Positions 50,789 to 60,326 of a stretch of DNA of 64,000 bases are shown here, piece after piece. The notes beneath the pieces are model-generated. The model did no database searches and was not told the origin of the DNA. It saw only the letters and a list, made by a program, of their open reading frames with translations. Location of the stretch: NCBI RefSeq assembly GCF_003131205.1, contig NZ_QFFY01000008.1:1-64000 (forward strand), read 5' to 3'. Position numbers and translations under genes: made by a program. Source of the DNA: Occallatibacter savannae. GTDB taxonomy: Bacteria; Acidobacteriota; Terriglobia; Terriglobales; Acidobacteriaceae. The first letter of the stretch is position 1. The number at the start of each line of letters is the position of its first letter.

Positions 50789-53164
50789 GTGAAAACAATT
50801 CCCCCTCTGATGCGTTTGATACGCCTCCTCCCCTTGGTTGCACTTACGATCTTCGCCGCCAACGCCTTAGCAGCAGCCCCAACCATTTCGATCAAAGCAA
50901 GTTCGAACAGCATCACTTCCGGACAGACGGCCACCCTTACGGTGACCGTGGCGAGTGCGGCTTCGGTCCATGTAACGGGATCGAATGGCACCTCGTACAC
51001 TCTGCCGTACAACGGCGGAACGCTTACGGTAGCGCCAACAGCTACGACCACGTACACCGCAGTGGCGACGAACTCGAGCGGAAGCGCGAGCGCGCAGACC
51101 ACGATCACGGTGAGTGGATCGGGTGGCGGCGGATCGGGTTCGAATCCCGTCGTTTCGATGACAGCGAGTTCGACGAACATTACAGCGGGGCAGTCGGTCA
51201 CGCTGACTGTAACCGCGAGCCGGTCTGCGTCTGTAAAGGTGACTGGATCGAACGGCACTTCGTATTCGCTGCCCTACAACGGTGGAACCCTGACGGTGTC
51301 GCCGACCTCGACGACGACCTACACGGCGACTTCGACTAACTCGAGCGGCAGCACGTCGACGCAGGTGACGATCACGGTAGGGTCGAGCCCCCAGAATCCA
51401 ACCGTGTCGATCACGGCCCAGAACAGCTCGATCAGTTCGGGCAGTTCCGATGTGCTGACTGTGACCGCCAGCAATGCGACCAGCGTGACGGTGACTGGTT
51501 CGGATGGCAGTTCGTACCCGCTCTCCTCGACCGGCGGCCAAGTCACTGTCACTCCGACGACGACGACAACCTACACGGCCGAAGCGAGCAATGCTTCGGG
51601 AGTGAACGCATCGGCGCAAACGACCGTGACGGTCAGTTCATCATCGGGCGGCGGCGATGTGAGCAAGGCGCAGCACGTAATCTTCATGCTGCAGGAGAAC
51701 CGCTCCTTCGACAGCTACTTCGGCATGCTGAACAACTATCGCCATCCGAGGGGATGGGACATCGGCGATGACGGCAAGACCTATACGGTTGACGGTATCG
51801 AGGACAAGGTCAACACGACCTACAACATGGATGATGAGGGAGACAAGTACTACCTCTACAAGTTCCGCACGACTTGTATCGATGACGACAGCTCCGACTG
51901 GCTTGCCAGCTACGGAAGCGTGAACCGCTATAACTTCTCAACAACGCGGCCGATCAACATGGATGGCTTCGTCCATACCGCGGAAGGGTACGCAAAGAGC
52001 TGCGTGGCCTCCGGCACCTGCGGTGGCGCCTACACGGACACGACGGGCGAGCGGGCCATGGGGTACTACGACGATCAGTACCTCAACTACTACTACTACA
52101 TGGCCTCGCAGTTCGCGGTTTCCGACCGGTGGTTTTCGCCGATCTCGAGCAAGAGCGTTCCCAACCGGATCGCGACCTTCTCTGGCGGTACCACCCAGGG
52201 CCTGGCATACGATCCGGGCAATGACGATCACGTCGGTCAGCAGACCTCGCAGACCATCTTCCAGGAACTGAACAACGCAGGCGTGTCGTGGAAGATCTAC
52301 TACTCGAAGACTTCGAACAACTATCCGGACACGATCTTTTCGTACTTCGGATACGCAAACCAGTTCCTGTATCACAAGACGAGCACGAACTCGTGCACGA
52401 ACGGAGCGCAGCCGTCGAGTGTTGTAGGTGACTCGACCAATTCGTTCTGCATCAACACGAGCCACATCGCGCCGGTGTCACAATACTTCACGGATCTGGC
52501 GAACAACACGCTGCCGGCGTTCGCGTTTATCGAGGCCGGGAACAGCGACGAGCATCCGGGATCCCAGCAGCCGGTCACCAACGGGCAGGCTTCTGTGGCG
52601 AACATCATCAACAAGTTCATGGCCAGCTCCTCCTGGCAGAACTCGGTGTTCTTCTTCTCGTATGACGAAGGCGGCGGTCCTTACGATCACGTTCCGCCGG
52701 TGCCGGGCCACTCGAACCAGAACACGGACGCTTCACTTGGGTCGATCCCTGACATCTCGTCGATCGCGGTAAACCCGGACGGGTACAATCCGTGCGTGCC
52801 CCCGACACCGGGGCAGTACACGCAGCATTGCGATCTGCGGACGAGCAGTCCGGGAGCGCATAGCGGCGATGCAGCGCAGGTGTACGGATTTGCTGCCCAG
52901 CTTGGTTTCCGCGTTCCGAACATGATCATCTCGCCGTTTACGCGGAAGCACTATGTTTCGCACACGCCGATGGATCACACGGCGGTGATCAAGTTCGTGG
53001 AGAGCCGGTTCATCAATTCGTCGGCTCACCTGACGAACCGCGACGCCGCACAACCTAATCTGCTGGAATTCTTCGACTTCAATGCAGTTCCGTGGGCAAC
53101 ACCGCCGACTCCGCCAGCGCCGTCAACGGCGTCTGCGTGCTCGGCATCGAGCATGGGGCCGTAA
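50789..53164 (+). CDS. Secreted phospholipase C/acid phosphatase-like phosphoesterase with Ig-like repeats
   Basis: 791 residues from the GTG at 50789, which has the better upstream sequence and gives a signal peptide (KTIPPLMRLIRLLPLVALTIFAANALA); an ATG at 50810 is possible. Three Ig-like repeats of about 90 residues follow (each SxTVTVTASNATSVTVTGSDG, TTTTYTAxAxNxSG). The catalytic domain (from about residue 320) has the phosphoesterase marks HVIFMLQENRSFDSYFGM, RWFSPISSKSVPNRI, FIEAGNSDEHPGS, FFFSYDEGGGPYDHVPP and ISPFTRKHYVSHTPMDHTAVIKFVE. By family it cleaves phosphate diesters or esters outside the cell. Followed by a terminator. Confidence 0.88.
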   Translation: MKTIPPLMRLIRLLPLVALTIFAANALAAAPTISIKASSNSITSGQTATLTVTVASAASVHVTGSNGTSYTLPYNGGTLTVAPTATTTYTAVATNSSGSASAQTTITVSGSGGGGSGSNPVVSMTASSTNITAGQSVTLTVTASRSASVKVTGSNGTSYSLPYNGGTLTVSPTSTTTYTATSTNSSGSTSTQVTITVGSSPQNPTVSITAQNSSISSGSSDVLTVTASNATSVTVTGSDGSSYPLSSTGGQVTVTPTTTTTYTAEASNASGVNASAQTTVTVSSSSGGGDVSKAQHVIFMLQENRSFDSYFGMLNNYRHPRGWDIGDDGKTYTVDGIEDKVNTTYNMDDEGDKYYLYKFRTTCIDDDSSDWLASYGSVNRYNFSTTRPINMDGFVHTAEGYAKSCVASGTCGGAYTDTTGERAMGYYDDQYLNYYYYMASQFAVSDRWFSPISSKSVPNRIATFSGGTTQGLAYDPGNDDHVGQQTSQTIFQELNNAGVSWKIYYSKTSNNYPDTIFSYFGYANQFLYHKTSTNSCTNGAQPSSVVGDSTNSFCINTSHIAPVSQYFTDLANNTLPAFAFIEAGNSDEHPGSQQPVTNGQASVANIINKFMASSSWQNSVFFFSYDEGGGPYDHVPPVPGHSNQNTDASLGSIPDISSIAVNPDGYNPCVPPTPGQYTQHCDLRTSSPGAHSGDAAQVYGFAAQLGFRVPNMIISPFTRKHYVSHTPMDHTAVIKFVESRFINSSAHLTNRDAAQPNLLEFFDFNAVPWATPPTPPAPSTASACSASSMGP

Positions 53165-53195
53165 GGGTACGACGACAAGCTGAGTATCAAAGGAC

Positions 53196-53231
53196 TCCCG
53201 GGATGCGAACCTGCACCCGGGATTTCTTTTT
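53196..53231 (+). terminator. Rho-independent terminator of the phosphoesterase gene
   Basis: TCCCGGG (53196-53202) pairs with CCCGGGA (53216-53222); TTTCTTTTT follows. It lies 32 bases after the stop. Confidence 0.75.
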
Positions 53232-53351
53232 GCGAGTCTGGTGTCGATGGCGCGGTGCACCTGCAAAGCTCGACCCAGGTCCGCGAACCCGGGTATGATG
53301 GCAAAACCATCCAGCAGTCTCCTCGGTAGAAGCTCGATCTGTGAGGCCTCG

Positions 53352-54176
53352 ATGAGCCAAAGTGTCCGCCGCTCAGCGTACATCTTCCTTTGCGCGTTCC
53401 CTTTTGTCGGTGTGGGGTTCGTCAGTGTGCGTCCGCTCCGCATTGCGGGAATCTTTCAGACTCTTGGTGTCTTCCTTTTCATTGCTGTCGCAATTGCGGC
53501 ATGGCTCTCTGGGCCTCGCAAAGTGGACCTGAAAGGAGAGGGGCGGTGGAAACAAGCGCTGGCTGGTCTCGTACTGATCGCTCCGTCGGCAATCATTTCG
53601 CTTTTGTGGGTGGGACTCGGACCGCCGTTCCAAGCAACGACGTCAGAGAACTACATGCGCTTTCTTGTGTTGGTGTGGAATTCGATTCTGGTCACGATCG
53701 GTTTCGTGCTCACGAGGGACGTTCTGAACGATGCAGGTGAACGCGTCTGCTCGGCGATCGGCCTTGCGACTGCCCTTATCGCTGGAGCCGCTTATCTGAT
53801 CTGCCTCAATCTCAGCCTCGCGCAAACAGCATTGGCGCTGCATGGAAACCGGACACAACCCCCGGCCATCATCGTCGACTTCTACAGCGCAATCGAGTTT
53901 GTGGCTTGCGTGATGACCTATGTGACGACTGCAGCTTTCGCGACAGCAATGGGGCGAGTTCGTCTGCTTGGCCGCACTGCTGCGGGCGCCTACGTGACCG
54001 TCGCCGCAGTGCTCGGCCTGCTCATCATCGTGCGGGGACTTGCGTATCCAGAGATCTCCGCGAATACCGCGCCGTGGTATACGAGGCCCGGCGTCATCGC
54101 GGGCATCCCGGCAATTCCGTGGCTCATGCCTTATTTGCTTGGCGCGGTATTGTTGCGGCGGACAAGGGCTGATTGA
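53352..54176 (+). CDS. Multi-helix membrane protein of unknown function
   Basis: 274 residues from the ATG at 53352, where the hydrophobic part begins (SAYIFLCAFPFVGVGFVSV); the frame opens to 53241 without a good site. About seven membrane helices follow, ending in a basic RRTRAD tail. No catalytic motif. It may be a small transporter or regulator; neighbours do not help. Confidence 0.7.
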   Translation: MSQSVRRSAYIFLCAFPFVGVGFVSVRPLRIAGIFQTLGVFLFIAVAIAAWLSGPRKVDLKGEGRWKQALAGLVLIAPSAIISLLWVGLGPPFQATTSENYMRFLVLVWNSILVTIGFVLTRDVLNDAGERVCSAIGLATALIAGAAYLICLNLSLAQTALALHGNRTQPPAIIVDFYSAIEFVACVMTYVTTAAFATAMGRVRLLGRTAAGAYVTVAAVLGLLIIVRGLAYPEISANTAPWYTRPGVIAGIPAIPWLMPYLLGAVLLRRTRAD

Positions 54177-54401
54177 GGGAATTCAACTTTGGCTCCGATT
54201 GAGGTAGTTGGCAACGGCGCCCGACCGACCAGGGCGGCGGTCCATTGCGACACGTTCCGCGGGTTCAGGCAGAGGCGGACTTTCTGAAGAGCAACTGCAG
54301 GTTTCTCCGCTGCGGTCGCCTGCGGCGATCTCCGGTCGAAATGACACGCTTGATTAGCTGATGAACGTGGGCTAGGGGATTGCGGGTTCGTGCAGTTCGC
54401 T

Positions 54402-56441
54402 TTACGAAATCGCGGGTTCGATGGAAGGGGAGCCCAGGGCGGGAGGGGTGATCTCCTGGTCTTTGTACTGGAGCTGGTAGAGCTTCCAGTAGAGGCCGCG
54501 CTGGGCGAGGAGCTGCTGGTGCGATCCCATTTCGCGCAACTGGCCTTTATGCATGACGAGGATGGTGTCGGCGCGCTGCACAGTGGAGAGGCGGTGCGCG
54601 ATAAGGACGCTGGTGCGGCCCTCGACCATGCGGTCGAGAGCCCCGCGGATGCGAAGTTCAGTGTCGGTGTCGACGCTGGAAGTGGCTTCGTCGAGGATGA
54701 GGATGCGCGGATTGTAGGCGAGGGCGCGCGCGAAGTTGATGAGCTGCTTCTGGCCGGTGGAGAGGGAGTTGCCGCGCTCGCGGACGGGCTCGTTGAACTT
54801 GTTGGGGAGCGACTCGATGAAGTCGAGAACGTTGACGTCGTTCGCTGCCTGCGTCAGCGCGGCATCCGTGAGGGCGTCGTTGCCGAAGCGGATGTTTTCG
54901 GCGATGGTTCCGGCAAACAGGAACGGATCCTGAAGAACGACGGCGAAGTGGCTGCGCAGAGCGGCGAGATCGAGCTGGCGAAGGTCGACGCCATCGAGGC
55001 GGATGGATCCGGCAGTGACGTCGTAGAAGCGCATCATCAGGCTCGTCAGCGTCGTTTTGCCGGCGCCGGTGTGGCCGACGATGGCGATGGTCTGGCCGGG
55101 CTCGATGGTGAAGGAGACGTCTTTGAGGATCCACTCGACGTCGGTCATTGCGGCGAGGTGGCCGGCGAGATCGGGCGAGTCAGTCAGGCTGTTGATGAGG
55201 TCTCGCTGCTCTAGCGTCAGCTTCTGATAAGTGAACCAGACGTGGCGGAACTCGATCCGATTCGACCCGTCGCCGGATTTGGGATTCACGGGGCTGACGA
55301 TCTCCGGCTCCGTATCCATCAGCTTGAAGATGCGTTCGCACGCGGCCATGGCGGCCTGAAGGATGTTGTATTTGTCGCTGAGGTCCTGGATTGGTCGCCA
55401 GAAGCGCTGCGAATACATATTGAAGGCGGCCAACATGCCGATGGTGACGGTGCCGGAGATGACGCCGAAGCCACCGCGCCAGATGACGAGCGCGATAGCG
55501 ATGGAGGAGAGGATTTCGACGGCCGGGTAGTAGAGCGCGTAGGCAAAGATGGTGTCTTTGAAGGCGATCATGTGGAGGCGGTTGACGCCTTCGAAGTCCT
55601 TGTAGGCGCGCTGCTCGCGATTGAAGAGCTGCACGACGGACATGCCGCTGACGTGTTCCTGGGTGAAGCTGTTGATGCGCGCGATGGCGGCGCGGACGCG
55701 GCGATAGCTCTCGCGCACGCTGTTGCGGAACATGCGCGTGACCCACAGGATGAGCGGGAAGACGGAAAAGGCGAGCAGCGCGAGCCACCACTTGGTCTTG
55801 AGCATCACGATGGCCATGAAGGTCAGCGTGAAGAAGTCGTCGACGATGGCGAGGATACCGCCGGTGAACATTTCGTTGATCGCGTCAACGTCGGATGTGA
55901 TGCGGGTGACGAGGCGGCCGACGGCGTGGGTATCGAAGAAGCCGACGTGCATGCGCTGCATGTGGCGGAAGATGTCGCGGCGCAGATCGAACATGATCTT
56001 CTGGCCGGTCCACTGCATGAGGTAGGTCTGGACGAATTCGAAGAGATAGGCGGAGATCTGGCAGACGAGGTAGATGAGGGCGAGCCGCGTGATGCCCTGC
56101 ATGGGGTCTGCGGGTAGATGACGAAGGAGAATCGCCGTAGGGCCGCCTTCGTGGCTGAGCAGGGTTGCGCCGGAGGGGCCCTTGTCGGTGGGGAAGTAGC
56201 GGTCCATGCCGACCATGAGGAGGAAGGGGCCGGCAATGTCGGTGATGGAGCGGAGGCTGATGGAGATGGAGGAGACGGTGGCCTGCCACCAGTAGGGCTT
56301 GAGATAGGCGCCGAGGCGCTTGATCAGGCGGGAGTCGTATACCTTGCCGACGGGATCTTCATCGGGTTTCTGGGCGGCCCCGGTGTGCGGATCGGGCTTT
56401 TTCGCATCGGCTTGGCGGGGTTTTTGCTCGGCTTCCGGCAT
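54402..56441 (-). CDS. ABC half-transporter (exporter type)
   Basis: 679 residues. A hydrophilic N-terminal tail (about 1-45) precedes a six-helix type IV ABC membrane domain (about 60-360, RSITDIAGPFLLM, GGILAIVDDFFTLTFMAIVML). The nucleotide-binding domain has Walker A GHTGAGKTT (near residue 455), the signature as LSTGQKQL rather than LSGGQ (near 558), Walker B ILILDEATSS (near 583) and the H-loop IAHRLST. An insert of about 30 residues near the start of the nucleotide domain (LTLEQRDLINSL) is unusual. MsbA-like exporters of lipids or drugs have this layout; substrate unknown. Stands alone, divergent from the P450 gene. Confidence 0.92.
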   Translation of the reverse strand: MPEAEQKPRQADAKKPDPHTGAAQKPDEDPVGKVYDSRLIKRLGAYLKPYWWQATVSSISISLRSITDIAGPFLLMVGMDRYFPTDKGPSGATLLSHEGGPTAILLRHLPADPMQGITRLALIYLVCQISAYLFEFVQTYLMQWTGQKIMFDLRRDIFRHMQRMHVGFFDTHAVGRLVTRITSDVDAINEMFTGGILAIVDDFFTLTFMAIVMLKTKWWLALLAFSVFPLILWVTRMFRNSVRESYRRVRAAIARINSFTQEHVSGMSVVQLFNREQRAYKDFEGVNRLHMIAFKDTIFAYALYYPAVEILSSIAIALVIWRGGFGVISGTVTIGMLAAFNMYSQRFWRPIQDLSDKYNILQAAMAACERIFKLMDTEPEIVSPVNPKSGDGSNRIEFRHVWFTYQKLTLEQRDLINSLTDSPDLAGHLAAMTDVEWILKDVSFTIEPGQTIAIVGHTGAGKTTLTSLMMRFYDVTAGSIRLDGVDLRQLDLAALRSHFAVVLQDPFLFAGTIAENIRFGNDALTDAALTQAANDVNVLDFIESLPNKFNEPVRERGNSLSTGQKQLINFARALAYNPRILILDEATSSVDTDTELRIRGALDRMVEGRTSVLIAHRLSTVQRADTILVMHKGQLREMGSHQQLLAQRGLYWKLYQLQYKDQEITPPALGSPSIEPAIS

Positions 56442-56514
56442 CGGGTCCTGTGGCTATTGTACGGGGAGGGTAGAGGTGGAGGTCAGGACGCTTCTTCAAC
56501 GGACTTCATCTGTT

Positions 56515-56552
56515 CCCACGTCTCCAAAACCGGGAGACATGGGGCACCCGGC
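56515..56552. repeat. Hairpin repeat CCCACGTCTCC/GGGAGACATGGG
   Basis: Imperfect copy of the 30784-30812 hairpin, followed by GGCACCCGG, in the 243-base divergent gap between the ABC transporter and P450 genes. Confidence 0.6.
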
Positions 56553-56684
56553 CCTTGCTGCATGGCTTCGATGTTCCAATCTCCTTTTGGACTCGTAAAG
56601 GTGTGGAGAGGGTGCAGAAGTTGCGGGTTTTGTGAGATGAAAGCGCCGCAGATGGGCGAGGTGAAGGTGCAATAGACTCGAACC

Positions 56685-58121
56685 GTGGGACTGAGCGAAT
56701 CCATTCCGCGCGCCGTGGGAGAGCAGGGCGAGACGCCGGTGGTGCGGCGTGGGCGATACCGGTATCCGCCGGGGCTGCGGATGAATTTGCCCTTCTACCG
56801 GTTCCATAGGTGGTTCGATCCGCAGAATCCGATTCTCTTGTTCGAGTATCTGAGGCGCTATGGGCGGGCAGCGCACTATCGCATCCTGTGGAACGATGTT
56901 GTGCTGTTCAACGATCCGGCGGACATCGGCGAGGTGCTGATCGATAAGGCTGCGTTCTTCGGGAAGGACCGGACGCAGAAGCGTATGAAGATCCTGCTGG
57001 GCGAGGGGTTGATTACGTCCGATGGCGAGACGCACCGGCGGGGGCGGCGGATTGCGGCTCCGGCATTTCACAGGCGACGGATCGAGGGCTATGCCGGGCA
57101 GATTGTGAGCATCGCGGCGGAGGTGCGCGAGCAGTGGCAGGCGGGTGTGGAGTTCGACATTGCGGCCGAGATGATGCGGCTGGCGCTGCAGGTGGTGGCG
57201 CGCACGCTGTTCGATACGGAAGTGACGCCGGAGATCCACGCGATCAACGACGAGGTGAACGTCATCATGGATCTCTACTACTTCCTCGTCGCGCTGCCAC
57301 GGGCGGAGTTGCTGCTGAACTCGCCGCTGCCCAAGATGCGGCAGTTCAGGGCGGCGAAGAAGCGGCTGGATGAGGTGGTGGATGGGATGATCCGGTCGCG
57401 GCTGGCGGAGGCCGGGTCGCGATCGGGTTCGGCAGATCATGGAGATCTGCTGTCGATGCTGGTGGCGGCGCGGGATGATGAAGCGGGCGGCAGCGGGCAT
57501 CGGCTGACTTCAGAGGAGTTGCGCGACCAGGTGCTGACGCTGTTTCTGGCGGGGTTTGAGACGGTGGCGAATGCGCTCTCGTGGACGTGGCTGCTGCTCG
57601 GGCAGAATCCGGACGCGCAGGCGCGGCTTCATGCTGAGATAGACGCAGTTCTCGGTGGGCGGCTGCCGACGCTGGAAGACATGCCGCGGCTTGAGTACAC
57701 GGCGATGGTGCTGTCGGAGTCGATGCGGATGTATCCGCCGGCGTGGGCCATGGGGCGCGAGGTGCTGGAGGATGTATCGATCGGGCCTTACCGTCTGCGG
57801 AAAGGCACGATGGTGTTCTTCAGCCAGTACATTGTGCAGCGCGATCCCAGGTGGTTTCCCGAGCCGGAGCGGTTTCGTCCGGAGCGGTTCACGCCTTACG
57901 CGAAGGCGGGCAGGCCGCGGTTTGCGTATTTTCCGTTTGGCGGCGGGGGGCGGCAGTGCATCGGCGAGTCGTTTGCGTGGATGGAGGCGACGTTGACGCT
58001 GGTGACGCTGGCACAGCGGTGGCGGGTGGAGCTGGTGGAGGGGCAGAAGATAGAGTTGCAACCGAAGATTACGCTGCGGCCGAAGAATGGGGTGATGGTG
58101 AGGATGGTGGGGCGGGACTGA
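56685..58121 (+). CDS. Cytochrome P450
   Basis: 478 residues; starts at GTG 56685 without a good ribosome binding site, so an inner start is possible. The P450 marks are complete: I-helix oxygen-binding LAGFETVANALSW (AGFET 289-293), ExxR in ESMRMYPP (345-348), the heme loop FPFGGGGRQCIG with axial Cys425. It is a soluble bacterial P450 without a membrane anchor and no redox partner is encoded in the window. Substrate unknown. The ABC transporter lies divergently upstream, with a GTG distance of 243 bases. Confidence 0.95.
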   Translation: MGLSESIPRAVGEQGETPVVRRGRYRYPPGLRMNLPFYRFHRWFDPQNPILLFEYLRRYGRAAHYRILWNDVVLFNDPADIGEVLIDKAAFFGKDRTQKRMKILLGEGLITSDGETHRRGRRIAAPAFHRRRIEGYAGQIVSIAAEVREQWQAGVEFDIAAEMMRLALQVVARTLFDTEVTPEIHAINDEVNVIMDLYYFLVALPRAELLLNSPLPKMRQFRAAKKRLDEVVDGMIRSRLAEAGSRSGSADHGDLLSMLVAARDDEAGGSGHRLTSEELRDQVLTLFLAGFETVANALSWTWLLLGQNPDAQARLHAEIDAVLGGRLPTLEDMPRLEYTAMVLSESMRMYPPAWAMGREVLEDVSIGPYRLRKGTMVFFSQYIVQRDPRWFPEPERFRPERFTPYAKAGRPRFAYFPFGGGGRQCIGESFAWMEATLTLVTLAQRWRVELVEGQKIELQPKITLRPKNGVMVRMVGRD

Positions 58122-58217
58122 TGATCCCCGACGAACTGCCAGGAACACGTTGCGAACTGCCGGTGTCTAATAGACTAGCCCTACTTAGCTGGCAATGCTG
58201 AATCACAGGAGCGCACG

Positions 58218-58739
58218 TTGCAAGAAGAGCAGACGGTGTCCTTTGAAGCAGTCGGCTTCGAGGTCCACGTTCCGTGGTTCGTAAACCTATTTCTTCTCTA
58301 TCTCCTGTATGTGCTGCTTAGGACAATAGCTCAGGCGGTCTGGCTCGTCTGGGACCTTCGAAAGACTGCTCGGGCTCAGAAGCGAGAAGCCTTCATCGAA
58401 TCGGATGCCGAGACTCTATGGGAGACTTGCCGTGCGCGGATTCGATCAATCAGAAACTTCTCCCACCTGACATTCCTGCTTGCGTTGCTTGTGCTCTCCT
58501 GGAATGCGACTGACGTACTAGCAGGTATCTCAACTGCTAAGGCGGCGAGTTTGCCGTCTATGGCTGAACGGCTGGCACAAGCGCTAGTACCCTTCACGAT
58601 GGGTATCGTTTTTTCTTCCGGTCAGTTCTGCTGTGCGATGCTTCTGGAAAGTTTCGTTCGCCGGCGAAAGCAGTTGCTGGCACGGAAGAGCGGACAGACA
58701 ATAACTGTCGATCCGAAAGCTAAGTCCTTTTGGGGCTAA
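58218..58739 (+). CDS. Small membrane protein of unknown function (TTG start)
   Basis: 173 residues. CAGGAGCGCACG before the TTG at 58218 decides the start. It has two to three membrane helices (VPWFVNLFLLYLLYVLL, HLTFLLALLVLSW, ALVPFTMGIVFSS) separated by a charged loop, and a basic C-terminus. It follows the P450 gene by 96 bases but has its own start signals. Family not recognised. Confidence 0.7.
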   Translation: MQEEQTVSFEAVGFEVHVPWFVNLFLLYLLYVLLRTIAQAVWLVWDLRKTARAQKREAFIESDAETLWETCRARIRSIRNFSHLTFLLALLVLSWNATDVLAGISTAKAASLPSMAERLAQALVPFTMGIVFSSGQFCCAMLLESFVRRRKQLLARKSGQTITVDPKAKSFWG

Positions 58740-58805
58740 GGTCCGGACTATTTTGCGCCTCCTTTCGGCACGATTGAAAGCCGTGCCCTGAGACACGAGG
58801 CCTTT

Positions 58806-58846
58806 TCCCCGGTGCCCAAATGCGAGGCACGAGAGGCACCCGGATC
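58806..58846. repeat. GGTGCCC-type repeat
   Basis: Contains CCCCGGTGCCC and GGCACCCGG as an imperfect inverted repeat, in the gap before holB. Belongs with the intergenic repeats at 30.7, 30.9, 50.4 and 56.5 kb. Confidence 0.5.
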
Positions 58847-58917
58847 GGGAAGTTCTATGATGCGGCCCCGATCGGTGTGGTGGATTTCGCAATCGTCACG
58901 GACGGTAAACTCTAGAC

Positions 58918-60018
58918 GTGGGATTTGAGAGCTTTCATGGCAATGCGGCGACGGTAAGGCGGCTGCGGGAGTGCGCTCGAAGCGGGCATTTTCCGCAGGG
59001 GCTGATACTGGCGGGCCCCAAGGGCGCAGGAAAGTACGCGCTGGCCCTGATGCTGGCGCAGGCCGTGAATTGCCTGGAGAATGCCGAGTCGGACGGGCTG
59101 CCGGACTTCTGCGGACACTGCGCCAACTGCACGCGGATCGCTGAGGCTCGGAACCTGGAAGAGCGCTTGGCCGAAGCCGTGGCGGCGCGGGATGACATGC
59201 GCGATGCTGACAAGCGCGAGACGCGCATCCTGATCCAGACGCATCCCGATGTGTTGATTATTCCGCCCGACCCTCCGCAGCTGATGATCAAGCTGGGGCA
59301 GGTGCGCGAGGTGATTCATGCGGCGTTCTACCGGCCTCCGGTCGAGGCGCGGCGGGCGTTCTTTATCTTCACCTGTTCGGCGTTCATGAAAGAGGCAGCG
59401 AACAGCCTCCTCAAAATCCTGGAAGAACCGCCGCGGGGTACGTCGCTGGTCTTGCTGACAGAGAATCCGCATGAGCTGCTGCCGACGATTCGCTCGCGGG
59501 CGATGCTCTATAGGCTGGGAGCGCTGCCGGCGGCGGAGATTGAGAAGCTGCTGGCGGAGCGGCGGCCGGAGCTCAAGGCCCCGCAGCGCGCTCTGGCGGC
59601 GCGCCTGGCAGAGGGTGCGGTGGGACGGGCGCTGAACCTCGATCTGGAGGCGTACCTCGCGAGCCGGAAGGATGCACTGCTGGTGCTGAAGACGACTCTG
59701 CGCGACCCCGACTACTCGGAGCTGTTTCGGGCAACGGAGACGTATCGCGGCGGGGCCGACGGGCAGGAGAAGACGATCAACCTGCTGCGGGCGCTGGGGA
59801 GTTTGCTCGAAGATCTGCTGCTGGTGGTGGCGGGAACTCCGGACCTGATTCGCAATCTCGATCTAAGGGCGGAACTGGAACGCATGGGCCAGGGGCTCAC
59901 CGTCGACTGGATCGAAGCGGCATCCCGCGCCGTGGTGCAGGTGGAGCAGGGAATGCGACGCAATCTGCTGCGCTCGCTTTCGCTGGACGCGATGGCCGTG
60001 AGCCTGCCGGAGCGCTGA
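58918..60018 (+). CDS. holB: DNA polymerase III subunit delta' (HolB)
   Basis: 366 residues from the GTG at 58918. It has the clamp-loader AAA+ module: Walker A-like GPKGAGKYALAL (33-44), a zinc-binding Cys set (C52, then CGHCANC at 65-71), PVEARRAFFIFTCSAFMKEAANSLLKILEEPP, and the sensor 1 TIRSRA. The C-terminal third forms the collar. It is part of the clamp loader of the replicative polymerase. The gene lies upstream of the Hfq-like gene, but is separated from it by 308 bases. Confidence 0.9.
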   Translation: MGFESFHGNAATVRRLRECARSGHFPQGLILAGPKGAGKYALALMLAQAVNCLENAESDGLPDFCGHCANCTRIAEARNLEERLAEAVAARDDMRDADKRETRILIQTHPDVLIIPPDPPQLMIKLGQVREVIHAAFYRPPVEARRAFFIFTCSAFMKEAANSLLKILEEPPRGTSLVLLTENPHELLPTIRSRAMLYRLGALPAAEIEKLLAERRPELKAPQRALAARLAEGAVGRALNLDLEAYLASRKDALLVLKTTLRDPDYSELFRATETYRGGADGQEKTINLLRALGSLLEDLLLVVAGTPDLIRNLDLRAELERMGQGLTVDWIEAASRAVVQVEQGMRRNLLRSLSLDAMAVSLPER

Positions 60019-60326
60019 TGCGCATTCCACTCTCGTGCGGTGAAGAAAAGCAACTTCCGCCTTGTCCCGGGCATCTTTTGGGTTAGAATCAGAGCACTTT
60101 CAGCAAAGACAGTTCAGCGAGTCTGTTTTCCCCTGCTGTGCGTTGGATTCAGGGCTCCACGGGCTAAGGAACAGTCCGGAAGAGTGTGCTTTTGATTCAA
60201 GCAAAGCTCCGGGGATGTTCTGCATCTCTCAAATCACACGTTTCCGTTTTCGGGCCATACGTTGTCGCAGGGCACAGGATTCCATCGTCGCGCACGCGCT
60301 TCCGTTGCCGAGGAGGTTGATCGCTT
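60019..60326. other. Intergenic region between holB and the Hfq-like gene
   Basis: No gene supported over 308 bases. It contains the possible hfq promoter at 60062-60089 and therefore a long leader of about 230 bases. The leader could fold, but I could not find a known riboswitch. Confidence 0.4.
60062..60089 (+). promoter_or_regulatory. Possible sigma-70-type promoter of the Hfq-like gene
   Basis: TTGTCC (60062-60067) and TAGAAT (60084-60089) are separated by 16 bases, close to the TTGACA/TATAAT consensus. This would start transcription near 60096, about 230 bases before the ATG. Confidence 0.3.

Noticed and set aside
55242..56117. Plus-strand frame of 291 codons
   Set aside because: Antisense to the ABC transporter and rich in Asp/Glu/Gly/His as an artefact of codon shadowing.
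60019..60326. A riboswitch in the leader before the Hfq-like gene
   Set aside because: I could not match any known riboswitch core; only an unexplained long leader remains.
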